The translations under genes were made by a program, and so were the position numbers. Below are positions 26,465 through 34,576 of a DNA stretch of 64,000 nucleotides, one piece after another. This DNA is from Terriglobia bacterium. GTDB taxonomy: Bacteria; Acidobacteriota; Terriglobia; JAIQFV01. Numbering within the stretch: position 1 is the stretch's first letter; the number at the start of each line of letters is the position of its first letter. The stretch covers positions 62,001 to 126,000 of the forward strand of contig JAIQFV010000001.1 of the NCBI GenBank assembly GCA_020073085.1. The letters run 5' to 3'. Under the pieces are notes generated by a model. It was not told the DNA's origin and did not search any database. It was given only the letters and a program-made list of their open reading frames with translations.

Positions 26465-27568
26465 ATGTATCAATCCTTGAGTAATACCATCGATGTCGTA
26501 CTCGGGTTTGTGACGATCGTTTTGGTGCTCAGCCTGATCATCCAGTCTGTACAAAACCTCATCAAGACAGTGCTTCGCATGAAATCAAGGCAGGCTGAGC
26601 AATCATTGAAGATGCTTTTCGATTATGTTTTGACCCACGACGAGACGAAGTATGCAAAGCTCCGCCATGCTTCACCAATACTGAGTGCCGCAGCCAGCAT
26701 AGTTGGCCGCGAAGAAGGGACAAGCCCTGGCGATCAATTAATCAAGTTTGTAAAGGGCGAACTGCTGGAGATGGGCAGAAAGTCTTTCTGGGGGAACGCG
26801 ATGATGGATTCTTTTACGAAAGGGGACCTCATGCAGATCCTGAGTTCCCTCGAAACGGACGACGCCAAGCTCATGGGCATCGATGTTGAGGCTCTTAAGA
26901 AGGCATTGCCCGGTGCCCCCAGCTTCGAGGAAAGTTTGAAAAAAACGATCGATGAAAAGGTTAAAGAGTTGGAAGGCTGGTATGACACCGTGATGCCTGG
27001 AATCGCCGAGCGGCACGTGCGAGGCATGAGATGGATGGCGATGGGTCTCAGTGCGATCGTAGTTGTGATGCTAAATGCCAACGCGATTAGAATCTACGAT
27101 TACGTTAAGTCCGATCCCGGGGTGCAACAAACGCTCAGCAAGTATGCTGAAGACCAGCTCAGCCAGTTGGAGGCCAGCAAGGCCAAGCAAAATCCAGCGG
27201 AATTGACAGCGCCGCCAGATGTGTCAAGGACTCAATCCAACGCCACATTGACCCCCTCTGGGCCCGGTTCCCCAGCACCCCCTTCTGCAACACCATCCAG
27301 CGGCACTGTTACGACCAGGGATTTGAAGCCGGAGATTGACGCGATTCGGCAGAATTATGCGGCCTATCGAAGTTTCGGCTTGAGTCCCTTCAAGTGCGAA
27401 AAATGTTTCGATGACACGAAGAGCGCATCGAAGACCCTCGCCGGTTGGGTGATTATGACGTTGCTCCTGAGTCTAGGCGCACCGTTTTGGGAAGATGCTT
27501 TGGGGTCACTCTTTGGACTGAAGAATGCACTACGCAAGAAGGACACGACGAAATCAGACAATGGTTAA
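26465..27568 (+). CDS. Conserved-type membrane protein, function unknown
   Basis: 367 residues with three predicted transmembrane segments: about 7-32 (VVLGFVTIVLVLSLIIQS), about 188-206 (MAMGLSAIVVVMLNA) and about 327-348 (GWVIMTLLLSLGAPFWEDAL). Between the second and third lies a Pro/Ser/Thr-rich linker (about 255-285). The LGAPFW motif after a helix recurs in many unannotated bacterial membrane proteins, but I cannot name a family with function. Start ATG 26465 follows AAAGGAG; an ATG 15 bp upstream is less well placed. It is the last gene before the tRNA-bounded island. Confidence 0.7.
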   Translation: MYQSLSNTIDVVLGFVTIVLVLSLIIQSVQNLIKTVLRMKSRQAEQSLKMLFDYVLTHDETKYAKLRHASPILSAAASIVGREEGTSPGDQLIKFVKGELLEMGRKSFWGNAMMDSFTKGDLMQILSSLETDDAKLMGIDVEALKKALPGAPSFEESLKKTIDEKVKELEGWYDTVMPGIAERHVRGMRWMAMGLSAIVVVMLNANAIRIYDYVKSDPGVQQTLSKYAEDQLSQLEASKAKQNPAELTAPPDVSRTQSNATLTPSGPGSPAPPSATPSSGTVTTRDLKPEIDAIRQNYAAYRSFGLSPFKCEKCFDDTKSASKTLAGWVIMTLLLSLGAPFWEDALGSLFGLKNALRKKDTTKSDNG

Positions 27569-28206
27569 GAGATGTCCTCGGCCGGCGCGCAGCGGTGAAC
27601 ACGGAGGTTGATTGATCGGCCGTCAACCTCCAGTTTTGGACGCGGGATTTCCAATGTACCTTGAACGAGGCCGGACTACCTGCCGGCCAGTCGGAGAGAC
27701 CTCCCTCGTTGAGATCGGCCGCTAAGGTCCGCACTCAGATCCAACACTGCGGCATCAAGTCATCGGAAGTCTGTTCGGACTATTACCGACAAGGATTCTC
27801 TTATGTGTTCAGTCGCATGGACCGGCTCCTTGGGTTCGGCCATGTGCCCGATCCATAGGGATTGAGAGGGAGATATTCGGGTGAGCAACACCTTGTTCCG
27901 CTACTTTCGATCCGGAGGCTCAGAGAAGCGGATATGGTTGAGGTTGTTCAATGAGAAAAAAGAATCCAGTGGAAAGGGTTCGGACAGCAGCCTGGACTAC
28001 CGGGTTGGAGGCGGCGACCTGAGGGGCAAGGCCTTAGGATTGTTACGGCGGCTGTGGCTTTTCGGATTGGCAACGGATTAACTGGAGTGAATGAAGTGCG
28101 GATTGCGGGGATGTATCCATGGGAAGTCCCCAGGAAAATGCCGCCTGGCGAAATTTCGTAGTAAACTGCCACGTTAGAGGCTCCTCGCCGGTAGCTCAGA
28201 TCCCGC
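27569..28206. other. Gene-poor region ending in an original tRNA promoter region
   Basis: No supported gene. The last 60 bp (28147-28206) are similar but not identical to 34518-34576, the sequence upstream of the intact tRNA, including TAAACT and CTCCTCGCCGG and CCCGC. This appears to be the former upstream region of the tRNA before the island entered. Confidence 0.45.
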
Positions 28207-28248
28207 GGGCCCATAGCTCAGTTGGTCAGAGCGGCGGACTCATAATCC
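28207..28248 (+). pseudogene. Truncated tRNA(CAU), 5' half
   Basis: Identical to positions 1-42 of the tRNA at 34577-34650 (acceptor 5' strand, D arm and anticodon arm up to AATCC), then diverges into TTTCAAACACTCC. It cannot form the T arm or 3' acceptor strand, so it is nonfunctional and marks the left island junction. Confidence 0.9.
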
Positions 28249-28261
28249 TTTCAAACACTCC

Positions 28262-28347
28262 TGCACTAGACTGCACGAAAATGTAAGCAACTGAAAAATT
28301 CGCAGATAGGACAGATTGCAGCGTGCACCAGAATGCAAGAAACTGCA
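28262..28347 (+). repeat. Two imperfect 24-bp direct repeats beside the junction
   Basis: Copies at 28262-28285 and 28324-28347 share the pattern TGCACyAGAmTGCAmGAAA and differ at about five of 24 positions; spacing start to start is 62 bp. Their place 14 bp inside the left tRNA junction is where integrase arm-type sites would lie. This reading is an inference. Confidence 0.45.
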
Positions 28348-28439
28348 CCAAAACTGACACCAAACTAGCACCGACAATCCGGGAGAGTGAGGCGAGAATT
28401 CAAGGAACCCCGCGTATCAAAATCATCCACCTTCCATCC

Positions 28440-28511
28440 ACCTAGCGGGAGCGTTGACCAGCGGGGTATGCGCGCGGCGACCAGTCGTCCCCGTTCACCG
28501 CAATGTTAAAC
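28440..28511 (-). other. attC-like site after the channel cassette
   Basis: On the minus strand: GTTTAAC (28505-28511), then ATTGCGGTGAAC, and at the far end GGTCAACGC followed by GCTAGGT (28440-28446). The arms pair with several mismatches. The length of 72 bp and the position about 28 bp after the stop of the channel gene match the other four sites. This is the most degenerate of the array, as is usual for a terminal site. Confidence 0.45.
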
Positions 28512-28539
28512 GGCGCGAGGGCCGACCACGAGTATTCGG

Positions 28540-29250
28540 TCATCCGTCCAACACAAGATTCAGAACGACCACCAAAAACGTATATCCAATCAGAACTTGC
28601 GCAACGACCAACATGCGAATCGCCGTCGCATTCGGCAGGATGTCACCATAGCCTACGGTCGTCTGCGTGATCGCACTGAAGTACAAGAAGTCCAGCAGGC
28701 CCCACGCTTGGCTTGGGTCATCGCCGACCAGTTTGGCCCGTTGATTCCAATAGTCGCGTCTTGCAGTCCAAATAGCCAGCATCTGATCGAGCCAGTTAGT
28801 GAAGTATGACTGCGACAACTCATCGTCCTGAGGTCCTTCGACGTCACAGAGAATGCAGCCGTCTGGGTCTGTAACCGTGAGAGAAAGACGGTCTTGAGAT
28901 TCACCCGACCCGCTGGAGATTGTGTGTGTGTGCGTCTTGACCTGATGGCCGCTTGCAAGGGTTCCAAACCTAGTTGCAAGCGCCCCGGACGTGACGGCGT
29001 CGCGGACGATCTTCATGGCGTCGATCTCGCGATTGTGTACTTTCACAGCGATGTCAGCCCTGTCCAGCACGTTCTTAAGCTGGGCCGCAGCGATGTTAGC
29101 AGCGAACTGAAACCGGTCCTGCCGGGCACGATAAAGCCAGTAGTACCAAAACCCGAAAGCGATGATGACCGCAAGGTACAGCCCGAATGTGGCAACCAAC
29201 AGTTGCCACCTCGGTGAGTCGGCCCAAACGCTGCGAATAAGTTCTATCAT
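28540..29250 (-). CDS. Two-transmembrane potassium-channel-like protein (cassette gene)
   Basis: 236 residues: TM1 about 17-40, a soluble extracytoplasmic-loop insert (about 45-185), pore helix, selectivity filter T197-TVGYGD-203 and TM2 about 213-234. The TVGYGD filter is the K+ channel signature (Ion_trans_2 family). The large loop between TM1 and the pore is unusual for a bacterial two-TM channel and may be a sensor domain. There is no cytoplasmic RCK/TrkA domain. It is the last cassette in the array, followed by an attC-like site at 28440-28511. ATG 29250 lies 27 bp after the preceding attC core. Confidence 0.85.
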   Translation of the reverse strand: MIELIRSVWADSPRWQLLVATFGLYLAVIIAFGFWYYWLYRARQDRFQFAANIAAAQLKNVLDRADIAVKVHNREIDAMKIVRDAVTSGALATRFGTLASGHQVKTHTHTISSGSGESQDRLSLTVTDPDGCILCDVEGPQDDELSQSYFTNWLDQMLAIWTARRDYWNQRAKLVGDDPSQAWGLLDFLYFSAITQTTVGYGDILPNATAIRMLVVAQVLIGYTFLVVVLNLVLDG

Positions 29251-29276
29251 CCGATTTGGCGATAGCCTTCAGCGCC

Positions 29277-29343
29277 ATCTAAAGGTCGCGTTCAGCTGCC
29301 CGCGAGCGCAGCGAAGCGGGTCAGCAACAACGCGTTGTTAGCT
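29277..29343 (-). other. attC-like site after the DUF4062 cassette
   Basis: Minus strand: AGCTAAC (29337-29343, overlapping the TAA stop of the gene before it), AACGCGTTGTTGCTGACCCGC, a GCGCTCGC-type loop, GCGGGCAGCTGAACGCG, then TTTAGAT (29277-29283). The arms pair (CCCGC/GCGGG, CGCG) in the usual attC layout, and R' matches xTTRRRY. Length 67 bp. Confidence 0.7.
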
Positions 29344-30603
29344 GGCTCCCCGCTTATCGATTGACTCCACCATCTGTGCGGCAGTGAATTCGATTCTCTC
29401 CACGACCAGATTGACTTCAAGCTTATGTCGAAGGGGCTCAGAGAGAGTATCCGCGTAGACGGTGGCATGCAGGACCGCCTTGCAGCTGTCCGGCGCACCA
29501 AATAGCACTTCGGGCACGGGGCTCAGTTCCCGCTGAGGCTGCAATGCAGGGATCTCAATGTGAGTGCGGGCGGTCTTGCCAACGAGAGCTAGGAGGTCGC
29601 TGGGTGACGACATTGGGGGGGCCCCATATCCGTAGAGAGCCGGAGAGATTATCATCGCTGGGAATGCAGTTCCGACGCGATCCTTAGGGACCAGAATAAT
29701 GTCCATGTCTGACATCAGGGCAACATCGATATAGACGTCACGGGCGCCAATGCTCCCAGCGTTCTTGAGCCAAAACCTGAGCGGGCTAAGGAGAAAGTGC
29801 TGAGCGTAGTAAGTTGTTACTTGGCGGTAGTAGTCCTTGTTGACAATGTCCGTGAAGAGGGACACGCTGAAAGGGGAAGTGGTGCCCGCGGACGGCGGCG
29901 CGATGCCTTCGGCGGCTGCCTTCTTCCCGGTGTAGTCGGGCAAATTCTCGAAGTCCTTCACGACCATTAGCTTAGTCTGGAGATTTAGAATCGATTCACA
30001 GGGCTCGCCCGTCTTTGGGTCTGCAAATAGCAGCTGGATGTCGGCCCCCAACTTGGTTGGCGCGCCCCGTGTCTCCGGTGATTCGCCCTCTTGGGCGAGG
30101 AGCATCCGCAATTGGATCTCGATCTGACGGGCAAGCTTGTCGCGGAACTCTACCTGTGATTTGAATGATTCGATGAGAGCCTTCGGATAGGTCCTCTTCT
30201 TGAACTCGCGCAGCTTGGTGATCTGGTCCAAGTCGATCTGTTCTGGATCTTGCTTTACCTGGGAAAAGTAGAGCATGATCGGCTTGCCCTGGGAGGCGAC
30301 CCGGTCGATCTCCTCCAGCGTGCCGCTATCCGCCATCCCTGTGGGGCTTCCGACGCGCGTCCAGAAGATCCCAATCAAAAGGTCGCATGAGTCCACAATT
30401 TGTCGGTTCAGCGCGTCCTGTGGCCGGGTGCCGAACTCGGGCGCCGAGTGAGTTTCCCAACGCAGCGGGAGCAAAACAATCTCCCTCTCGGCGGATTGGA
30501 GGTCGTTCCATTCCTGGATTACGCGCACGGCAACTTCGCGCTCTTCGACTACATCGCTTGGCGACGCTATGAGAATCCTGAAGACCCGGGCCGCGTAGGA
30601 CAT
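29338..30603 (-). CDS. DUF4062 domain protein (cassette gene)
   Basis: 421-residue protein with an N-terminal DUF4062 domain (about 4-90): FRILIASPSDVVEEREVAVR, EFGTRPQDALNRQIVDSCD and LLIGIFWTRVGSPTG are its typical blocks. The domain resembles TIR-like alpha/beta folds and is widespread in accessory and cassette genes, often beside defence functions. The C-terminal 250 residues are unassigned. ATG 30603 follows TTGAGGT; an upstream in-frame start at 30660 would extend over the attC core. The stop codon lies in the next attC. A defence role is only a guess. Confidence 0.82.
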   Translation of the reverse strand: MSYAARVFRILIASPSDVVEEREVAVRVIQEWNDLQSAEREIVLLPLRWETHSAPEFGTRPQDALNRQIVDSCDLLIGIFWTRVGSPTGMADSGTLEEIDRVASQGKPIMLYFSQVKQDPEQIDLDQITKLREFKKRTYPKALIESFKSQVEFRDKLARQIEIQLRMLLAQEGESPETRGAPTKLGADIQLLFADPKTGEPCESILNLQTKLMVVKDFENLPDYTGKKAAAEGIAPPSAGTTSPFSVSLFTDIVNKDYYRQVTTYYAQHFLLSPLRFWLKNAGSIGARDVYIDVALMSDMDIILVPKDRVGTAFPAMIISPALYGYGAPPMSSPSDLLALVGKTARTHIEIPALQPQRELSPVPEVLFGAPDSCKAVLHATVYADTLSEPLRHKLEVNLVVERIEFTAAQMVESIDKRGAS

Positions 30604-30618
30604 GTTTACCTCAAGTTC

Positions 30619-30692
30619 AGCTAACGCGTGCGCTTCAGCCGCGGCGCTTCGCGAATGCACTAAGCGCCGCCGGCTGCAAGCGCTGGTTAAAC
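30619..30692 (-). other. attC-like site
   Basis: Minus strand: GTTTAAC (30686-30692, containing the stop of gene 30687-31421), CAGCGCTTGCAGCC, a Cys-less GC-rich loop, GGCTGAAGCGC, then GTTAGCT (30619-30625). GGCTG[C]AAGCGC against GGCTG-AAGCGC gives one unpaired base, the extrahelical-base hallmark. Length 74 bp. Confidence 0.78.
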
Positions 30693-31421
30693 AGCCGACC
30701 CACCGATGACTAGTAGCGCGGCCACAAGTTGTGGCCCCACCTCTCGAACAAAACTAACTTTAGCTTGGCTGACATCTTCCGCGTGGATAGCCGCGGACGA
30801 CACCGCATACACCTCCCGCATTGCGTGGTCGAGGGCCGGCTCAATGACCTCGGCTTGAGTCAGGAGCCTAGACAGCTGAATGCCCCCCATACGGCGTGGT
30901 GGGACCTCAAGCTGACGCTCGCGCGCAAGCCGGCGCAGTTCACGTTCGATGGCGTACCGAACCCCGAACAAGAATGCCACATCGTCGGAGACCTGGAGAT
31001 CTGTTGGGATTGGTGGCGGCTGACGAACTCCGTGAGCGGCCAGCGCTTCCGCGACGGCGGACTTTATCCGAGTCTCAAGTCCCGGCAGCTGAGAATCCGG
31101 GGGAGGAGCTGGAATACTGATTTGAGAACTGAACGTCGTTCTAATATCGACGGCGTTGCGAATTTCCGCGCGAACCGACTGGATATCCGACCTGACATCT
31201 TCCCTGAGTTTTTGAACTTGCTGCTTGAACTTAAAGCCAAGGAACTCCACCTCTTGAAAAACGGGCGCCAGCAGAAGACCCACCCAGACAAGGAACACCA
31301 CGACGTCCGCTGGCCCGGCGTGCCCTGCCGATAGATCCTGGTACCTGGCAACCAAGTAAACAGTGATCGTCGCAGTCACGGCCAGCCACCACACTACCTT
31401 GAACCAGTTTGGCAGTTTCAT
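30687..31421 (-). CDS. Membrane protein with coiled coil and C-terminal helical domain (cassette gene)
   Basis: 244 residues. Two N-terminal transmembrane helices (about 8-27 and 38-58), a coiled coil (FKQQVQKLREDVRSDIQSVR, about 66-90), a Pro-rich linker, and a C-terminal helical domain (about 140-244) whose AAIHAEDVSQAKVSFV resembles the HEPN-like/DUF4145-type AIHG motif. ATG follows AAAGGAAC. The gene is flanked on both sides by attC-like sites and ends inside one. Unknown function; a membrane-tethered sensor or RNase-like HEPN role is speculative. Confidence 0.75.
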   Translation of the reverse strand: MKLPNWFKVVWWLAVTATITVYLVARYQDLSAGHAGPADVVVFLVWVGLLLAPVFQEVEFLGFKFKQQVQKLREDVRSDIQSVRAEIRNAVDIRTTFSSQISIPAPPPDSQLPGLETRIKSAVAEALAAHGVRQPPPIPTDLQVSDDVAFLFGVRYAIERELRRLARERQLEVPPRRMGGIQLSRLLTQAEVIEPALDHAMREVYAVSSAAIHAEDVSQAKVSFVREVGPQLVAALLVIGGSAV

Positions 31422-31444
31422 CTCAGCTAGGTGTTCCTTTGGTT

Positions 31445-31507
31445 GTCTAACGGTCGTGTCGAGCCGCGCCCCGCTTCGAGCTCGCCTTCTCCAACTCTCT
31501 GTTAGAC
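31445..31507 (-). other. attC site with perfect core pair
   Basis: Minus strand: GTCTAAC at 31501-31507 and GTTAGAC at 31445-31451 are exact complements and both fit the R''/R' consensus. Inner arms GAGAAGGCGAGCTCGAAG and CGCGGCTCGACACGACC are less regular. Length 63 bp, between two cassette genes. This is the clearest core pair of the array. Confidence 0.75.
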
Positions 31508-31514
31508 CGCCTGT

Positions 31515-31976
31515 TCACTTCACAAAGATCTGGACGACGATGCCAATTACGGTCGACACCACGACGCCAGCTCCGAAGAGGAGGTAGTCCCGCATCGCGC
31601 TTCGCCTCTCCCCAGGCGCCACGAGCTTGGCAAAATGCTCGGCGACCGCCAACGGGGTCTTCTCAAGAGTCTCTATCCGCTGCTTCAGCTCCCTTTCGCG
31701 ACCTTCCATAGCATTCAGGTCGGTTTCCAGCATCATGACGGCCTCGGCCCTGTCCTTGGACACCTGCGCCATTTCGGCCAAGACACCATCGACTTCACGC
31801 GATGCCTCGGTGAGATTTGCCGTGAGTTGCGCGAGGCGCTCTGAAAAGGTGGCCTGTTGAGTTGGGCGCTTGAGAAGCGCGGGAATGATCTTCCGGAATA
31901 GCTCCGTCGATGCCACGCCACCCGCCGCGAGGCTCGCGGCCGCGGTCAAGATGGAGATCATGACTTCCATGCTCAT
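31515..31976 (-). CDS. Coiled-coil protein with N- and C-terminal membrane segments (cassette gene)
   Basis: 153 residues from ATG 31976 (an upstream GTG at 31985 is an alternative). A hydrophobic N-terminal stretch (VMISILTAAASLAAGGVA), a long heptad-rich coiled coil (about 40-115, with LTANLTEASREVDGVLAEMA) and a C-terminal transmembrane helix (YLLFGAGVVVSTVIGIVVQIF). It resembles small membrane coiled-coil proteins often found in integron arrays; no function known. It starts about 26 bp after the preceding attC core and ends 8 bp before the next. Confidence 0.72.
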   Translation of the reverse strand: MSMEVMISILTAAASLAAGGVASTELFRKIIPALLKRPTQQATFSERLAQLTANLTEASREVDGVLAEMAQVSKDRAEAVMMLETDLNAMEGRERELKQRIETLEKTPLAVAEHFAKLVAPGERRSAMRDYLLFGAGVVVSTVIGIVVQIFVK

Positions 31977-32001
31977 GGTGCACACTCCCGCGGTGTTGTC
32001 G

Positions 32002-32060
32002 GCCTAACACTGCGGATCACGCGCGGCTGTAAGTCGTCGCGTGCATCGGGCTTGCTAGGC
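32002..32060 (-). other. attC-like site after the broken first cassette
   Basis: Minus strand: GCCTAGC (32054-32060, containing the TAG stop of the gene before it), CCCGATGCACGCGACG, short loop, CCGCGCGTGATCCGCAGT, GTTAGGC (32002-32008). Arms pair as CGCGTG[C]ATC against CGCGTG-ATC, again with one unpaired base. R' is the canonical GTTAGGC. Length 59 bp. Confidence 0.8.
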
Positions 32061-32889
32061 CTTCTTCTCTGTCCCAAAATCTTCAAGATACCGCTCGAGT
32101 TCCCTTGGCAACTGCCGTCGGTGCGCGGCAAATGCCATCCACCAATAGGGTACGAGAGCAAGGAGGATGGCAAACCGCGACGCGCCGCGTGGTGTTCCCC
32201 CTATTGTGGTGAGAAATCCGGGGGAAGAGACGACTAAGACCGTCACAATAGTGAAGATGGCGATGGCCGCAGTGAAAATCCACTTGAACTGCTTTCTGGA
32301 CATCTCACCGAGTCCTTCGAAGAACAATAGGCGACTTATGCGATTTGCAAATCCTTCGGTAATCTCCTTGGGTGTGCCGACACCCATCAAGGTGCCTCTC
32401 AGGTCCACCTGTCTTCTTGAGGTTGCTGTATGCAACTACACGGACGGCTCCCCCATGTTGTGAATCAAGAAATCAAAAGGAGAGAGCGACGGACGAGTCA
32501 GACGGCTCACTTACGACAATCATATTCCCCTTATGCGTCTCGCAAAGTAGCTCTGCATCGAGAATCTCGCCTTCCCCAATGAGGATGCGCAACGCGTCGT
32601 TCTCAACAAAATCAATGTTGCGGATCGTCTCATTGCCGCTGTTCCAGAATGCAAGGTGAGTCAAAGTCAAGGTCTTGGTTGCCTTGCCTTCGTAAGTCAC
32701 CTGCAGTTTAGAAATCAATGGCGTGTTGTTTCTGAAAATGGAAACTGATCGATGGGCAAAAGACAGGGTCTTCGTGCGTCTGGTGCGTCGGTAGAAAACC
32801 ACCGCAAGGACAATGCCCAACGCGCCGATTGTGAAACTCGCCACGGAGAACCAACCGCTCTTGGCGACCTCACTGATGAAATGTTCCAC
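32055..32889 (-). pseudogene. Disrupted membrane protein gene (first cassette)
   Basis: Two open frames (32473-32889 and 32055-32435) look like one broken gene. The first codes MEHFISEVAKSGWFSVASFT with one transmembrane helix (about 13-33), then an Ig-like region ending VSEPSDSSVALSF and a TGA at 32473. Reading through gives FLDSQHGGAVRVV, and removing one G near 32434 continues as HTATSRRQVDLRGTLMGVGT into the second frame. That frame ends with two transmembrane helices (about DNA 32280-32120). So one in-frame stop and one frameshift disrupt a protein of about 278 residues. GTTAGGC lies at 32903-32909, 13 bp upstream of ATG 32889, marking the cassette's 5' edge. Confidence 0.68.
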
Positions 32890-33770
32890 TGCTATCCTTT
32901 GGGCCTAACTATTAGGTAACCCCTATTAGACTTGCGAGGGTCAAAAGCAAAATCCGCGATCCGCGCATCCTATTCCGGTTGCAGGTTGTAGTCGCCCGGT
33001 CAAATGACCTAATTGATTTCAATGCATTACAGAAGAAACGGAACAAAACAAAGGTCCTATGAACCCCGTCCACTTGGTGGCCTAATCCGGGGCGGGTCAA
33101 AATGTCCACGCCGGAAAAACGTCCTGCCGCCTCCGTTCCCACACCGGTCCCATTAGCTTCCGCTCCCGGGGTTCCACCTGATCCGACACTGATCCGTGAG
33201 ACTGCAAGAGATTCTTGGGGTGAGGGAAGTTGCCGCATGGGGAATCACTCTCGTTCATAAAGCCAGCCGAACCGGGGGGAAGGGACCGTTCAAACACAAA
33301 GCCAAAACTCAAGGGGATTATACCCCTCGGAGGAGCGACAGACAAGGAGATCAATTGCGCATGCAATAACGCAATCTCAGGGCGCTTCTCTCGCAGGGTG
33401 GAAAATCAGAGCACCTCACCCGGAACACAAAGAGGGTCAGGCCGCGACAATCGCCAAACCCGGCCAGAGACGAACGGGTGGGATTGCTCTCTGCGCCATA
33501 GGTCCAGGATATGTCGATTGTCGCGGCTTGACCCCTCTATTATCTTCTTCTGCCTGTCCTCATTGTCAGATGTTTGTCATCCATGGTTGAGCTCCCGGCA
33601 TAGCAGCCGGATGAACTCCGCGCTGAATTTTTCCCTTGAGTTGGCATGGGCCAGGGTTTAGTGTCTCCTGTGGATACCGGCCCCTCGTCGGCCCCAGCAC
33701 AATGACGGCCGCCTGGCATTTAAGGCTTTCGATTAAACAACCCCCGTTCCCCTGAGGTACAAGAATTATC
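32890..33770. other. Gene-poor interior of the island
   Basis: Nearly 900 bp without a supported gene; open frames such as 33230-33661 show no family-like sequence or ribosome site. GTTAGGC (minus strand, 32903-32909) closes the cassette array, but no matching attC arm or attI-like region is recognisable, and no integron integrase is encoded here. A decayed integrase would most likely have been in this stretch. Confidence 0.45.
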
Positions 33771-34442
33771 ATGACTGCCAGTGAACCGCTGATCCCGAAG
33801 CACGGTGGCTACCGAAAGTTGAAGAGTTTTCAGGTGGCCCAGCTGATTTATGATGTGACGGTCCGTTTTTGCGATCGTTACATCGACAAGCGCAGCCGTA
33901 CCCGCGACCAGATGGTGCAGGCGGCGCGGTCGGGCGTGCAGAACATCGCCGAAGGGAGTCAGGCATCGGGGACCTCGAAGAAGACTGAACTCAAGCTCAC
34001 CAATGTGGCGAGGGCCAGTCTGGAAGAGTTGCGGCTCGACTACGAGGATTTCCTGCGCCAGCGCGGTCTGCCCATCTGGGAGCGCAACGACCCCCGCAGA
34101 CAGGACCTGATCGACCGCCGGTGCGCTACCGCCGACAATATGGCGCAATGGGTGCGGGAAAAGCGCGACAGTGGACCACGTGGACATGGTGGACAAGAAC
34201 ATTCGTCCACTTCGTCCATCAAGTCCACCCCGTCCACTTTCCCCGAACTGGCAGCCAACGCCGCGCTCGTGCTGCTGGCGGTTGCCTGCAGCCTGCTTGA
34301 CCGACAGCTTGCCTCACAAGCGAAAGCGTTCGAAACTGAGGGCGGCTTCACCGAGCGCCTCTATCGCGTCCGCTCGCAAAGGCGCCCCTCGCGACCTTCG
34401 TCCACCCGGTCCACCAAGTCCACGCCGTCCACCGAGGATTGA
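33771..34442 (+). CDS. Four-helix-bundle domain protein with repeat-derived linker
   Basis: 223 residues. The N-terminal part (about 15-130; FQVAQLIYDVTVRFCDRYI, QAARSGVQNIAEGSQA, RASLEELRLDYEDFLRQR) matches the four-helix-bundle suffix proteins related to those encoded in 23S rRNA intervening sequences and often found at mobile or variable loci. Two Ser/Thr/Lys-rich stretches (about 138-160 and 210-223) derive from 9-bp repeats of GTCCACnnn. A second helical segment lies between them. ATG 33771 is 13 bp after TGAGGT. Function of the family is unknown. It lies next to the intact tRNA at the right end of the island. Confidence 0.78.
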   Translation: MTASEPLIPKHGGYRKLKSFQVAQLIYDVTVRFCDRYIDKRSRTRDQMVQAARSGVQNIAEGSQASGTSKKTELKLTNVARASLEELRLDYEDFLRQRGLPIWERNDPRRQDLIDRRCATADNMAQWVREKRDSGPRGHGGQEHSSTSSIKSTPSTFPELAANAALVLLAVACSLLDRQLASQAKAFETEGGFTERLYRVRSQRRPSRPSSTRSTKSTPSTED

Positions 34443-34509
34443 GCAGCCCGAGCGTCACCGGATGGAGGCAATCGAAGATCGAAACACATTGCCTGCTCGC
34501 GTGGAGCGA

Positions 34510-34537
34510 TTCACAACCAGAATTTTCGTGGTAAACT
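34510..34537 (+). promoter_or_regulatory. Likely promoter of the tRNA gene
   Basis: TTCACA (34510-34515) and TAAACT (34532-34537) are separated by 16 bp and lie about 40 bp before the tRNA. TAAACT is also conserved in the diverged copy upstream of the truncated tRNA at 28207. Confidence 0.45.
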
Positions 34538-34576
34538 GTTGCGTCAGCGGCTCCTCGCCGGAAGCCTAAGTCCCGC

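Noticed and set aside
32473-32475. TGA considered as a selenocysteine codon
   Set aside because: A frameshift is also needed downstream, no SECIS-like hairpin is evident, and no selenoprotein family fits; decay is simpler.
33230-33661. A 143-codon plus-strand frame inside the island
   Set aside because: Composition and sequence give no sign of a protein, and there is no ribosome site; noncoding or decayed DNA is likelier.
32890-33770. Searched for an integron integrase or attI next to the cassette array
   Set aside because: No tyrosine-recombinase motifs (R...HxxR...Y) were found in any open frame here; only a lone GTTAGGC core remains.
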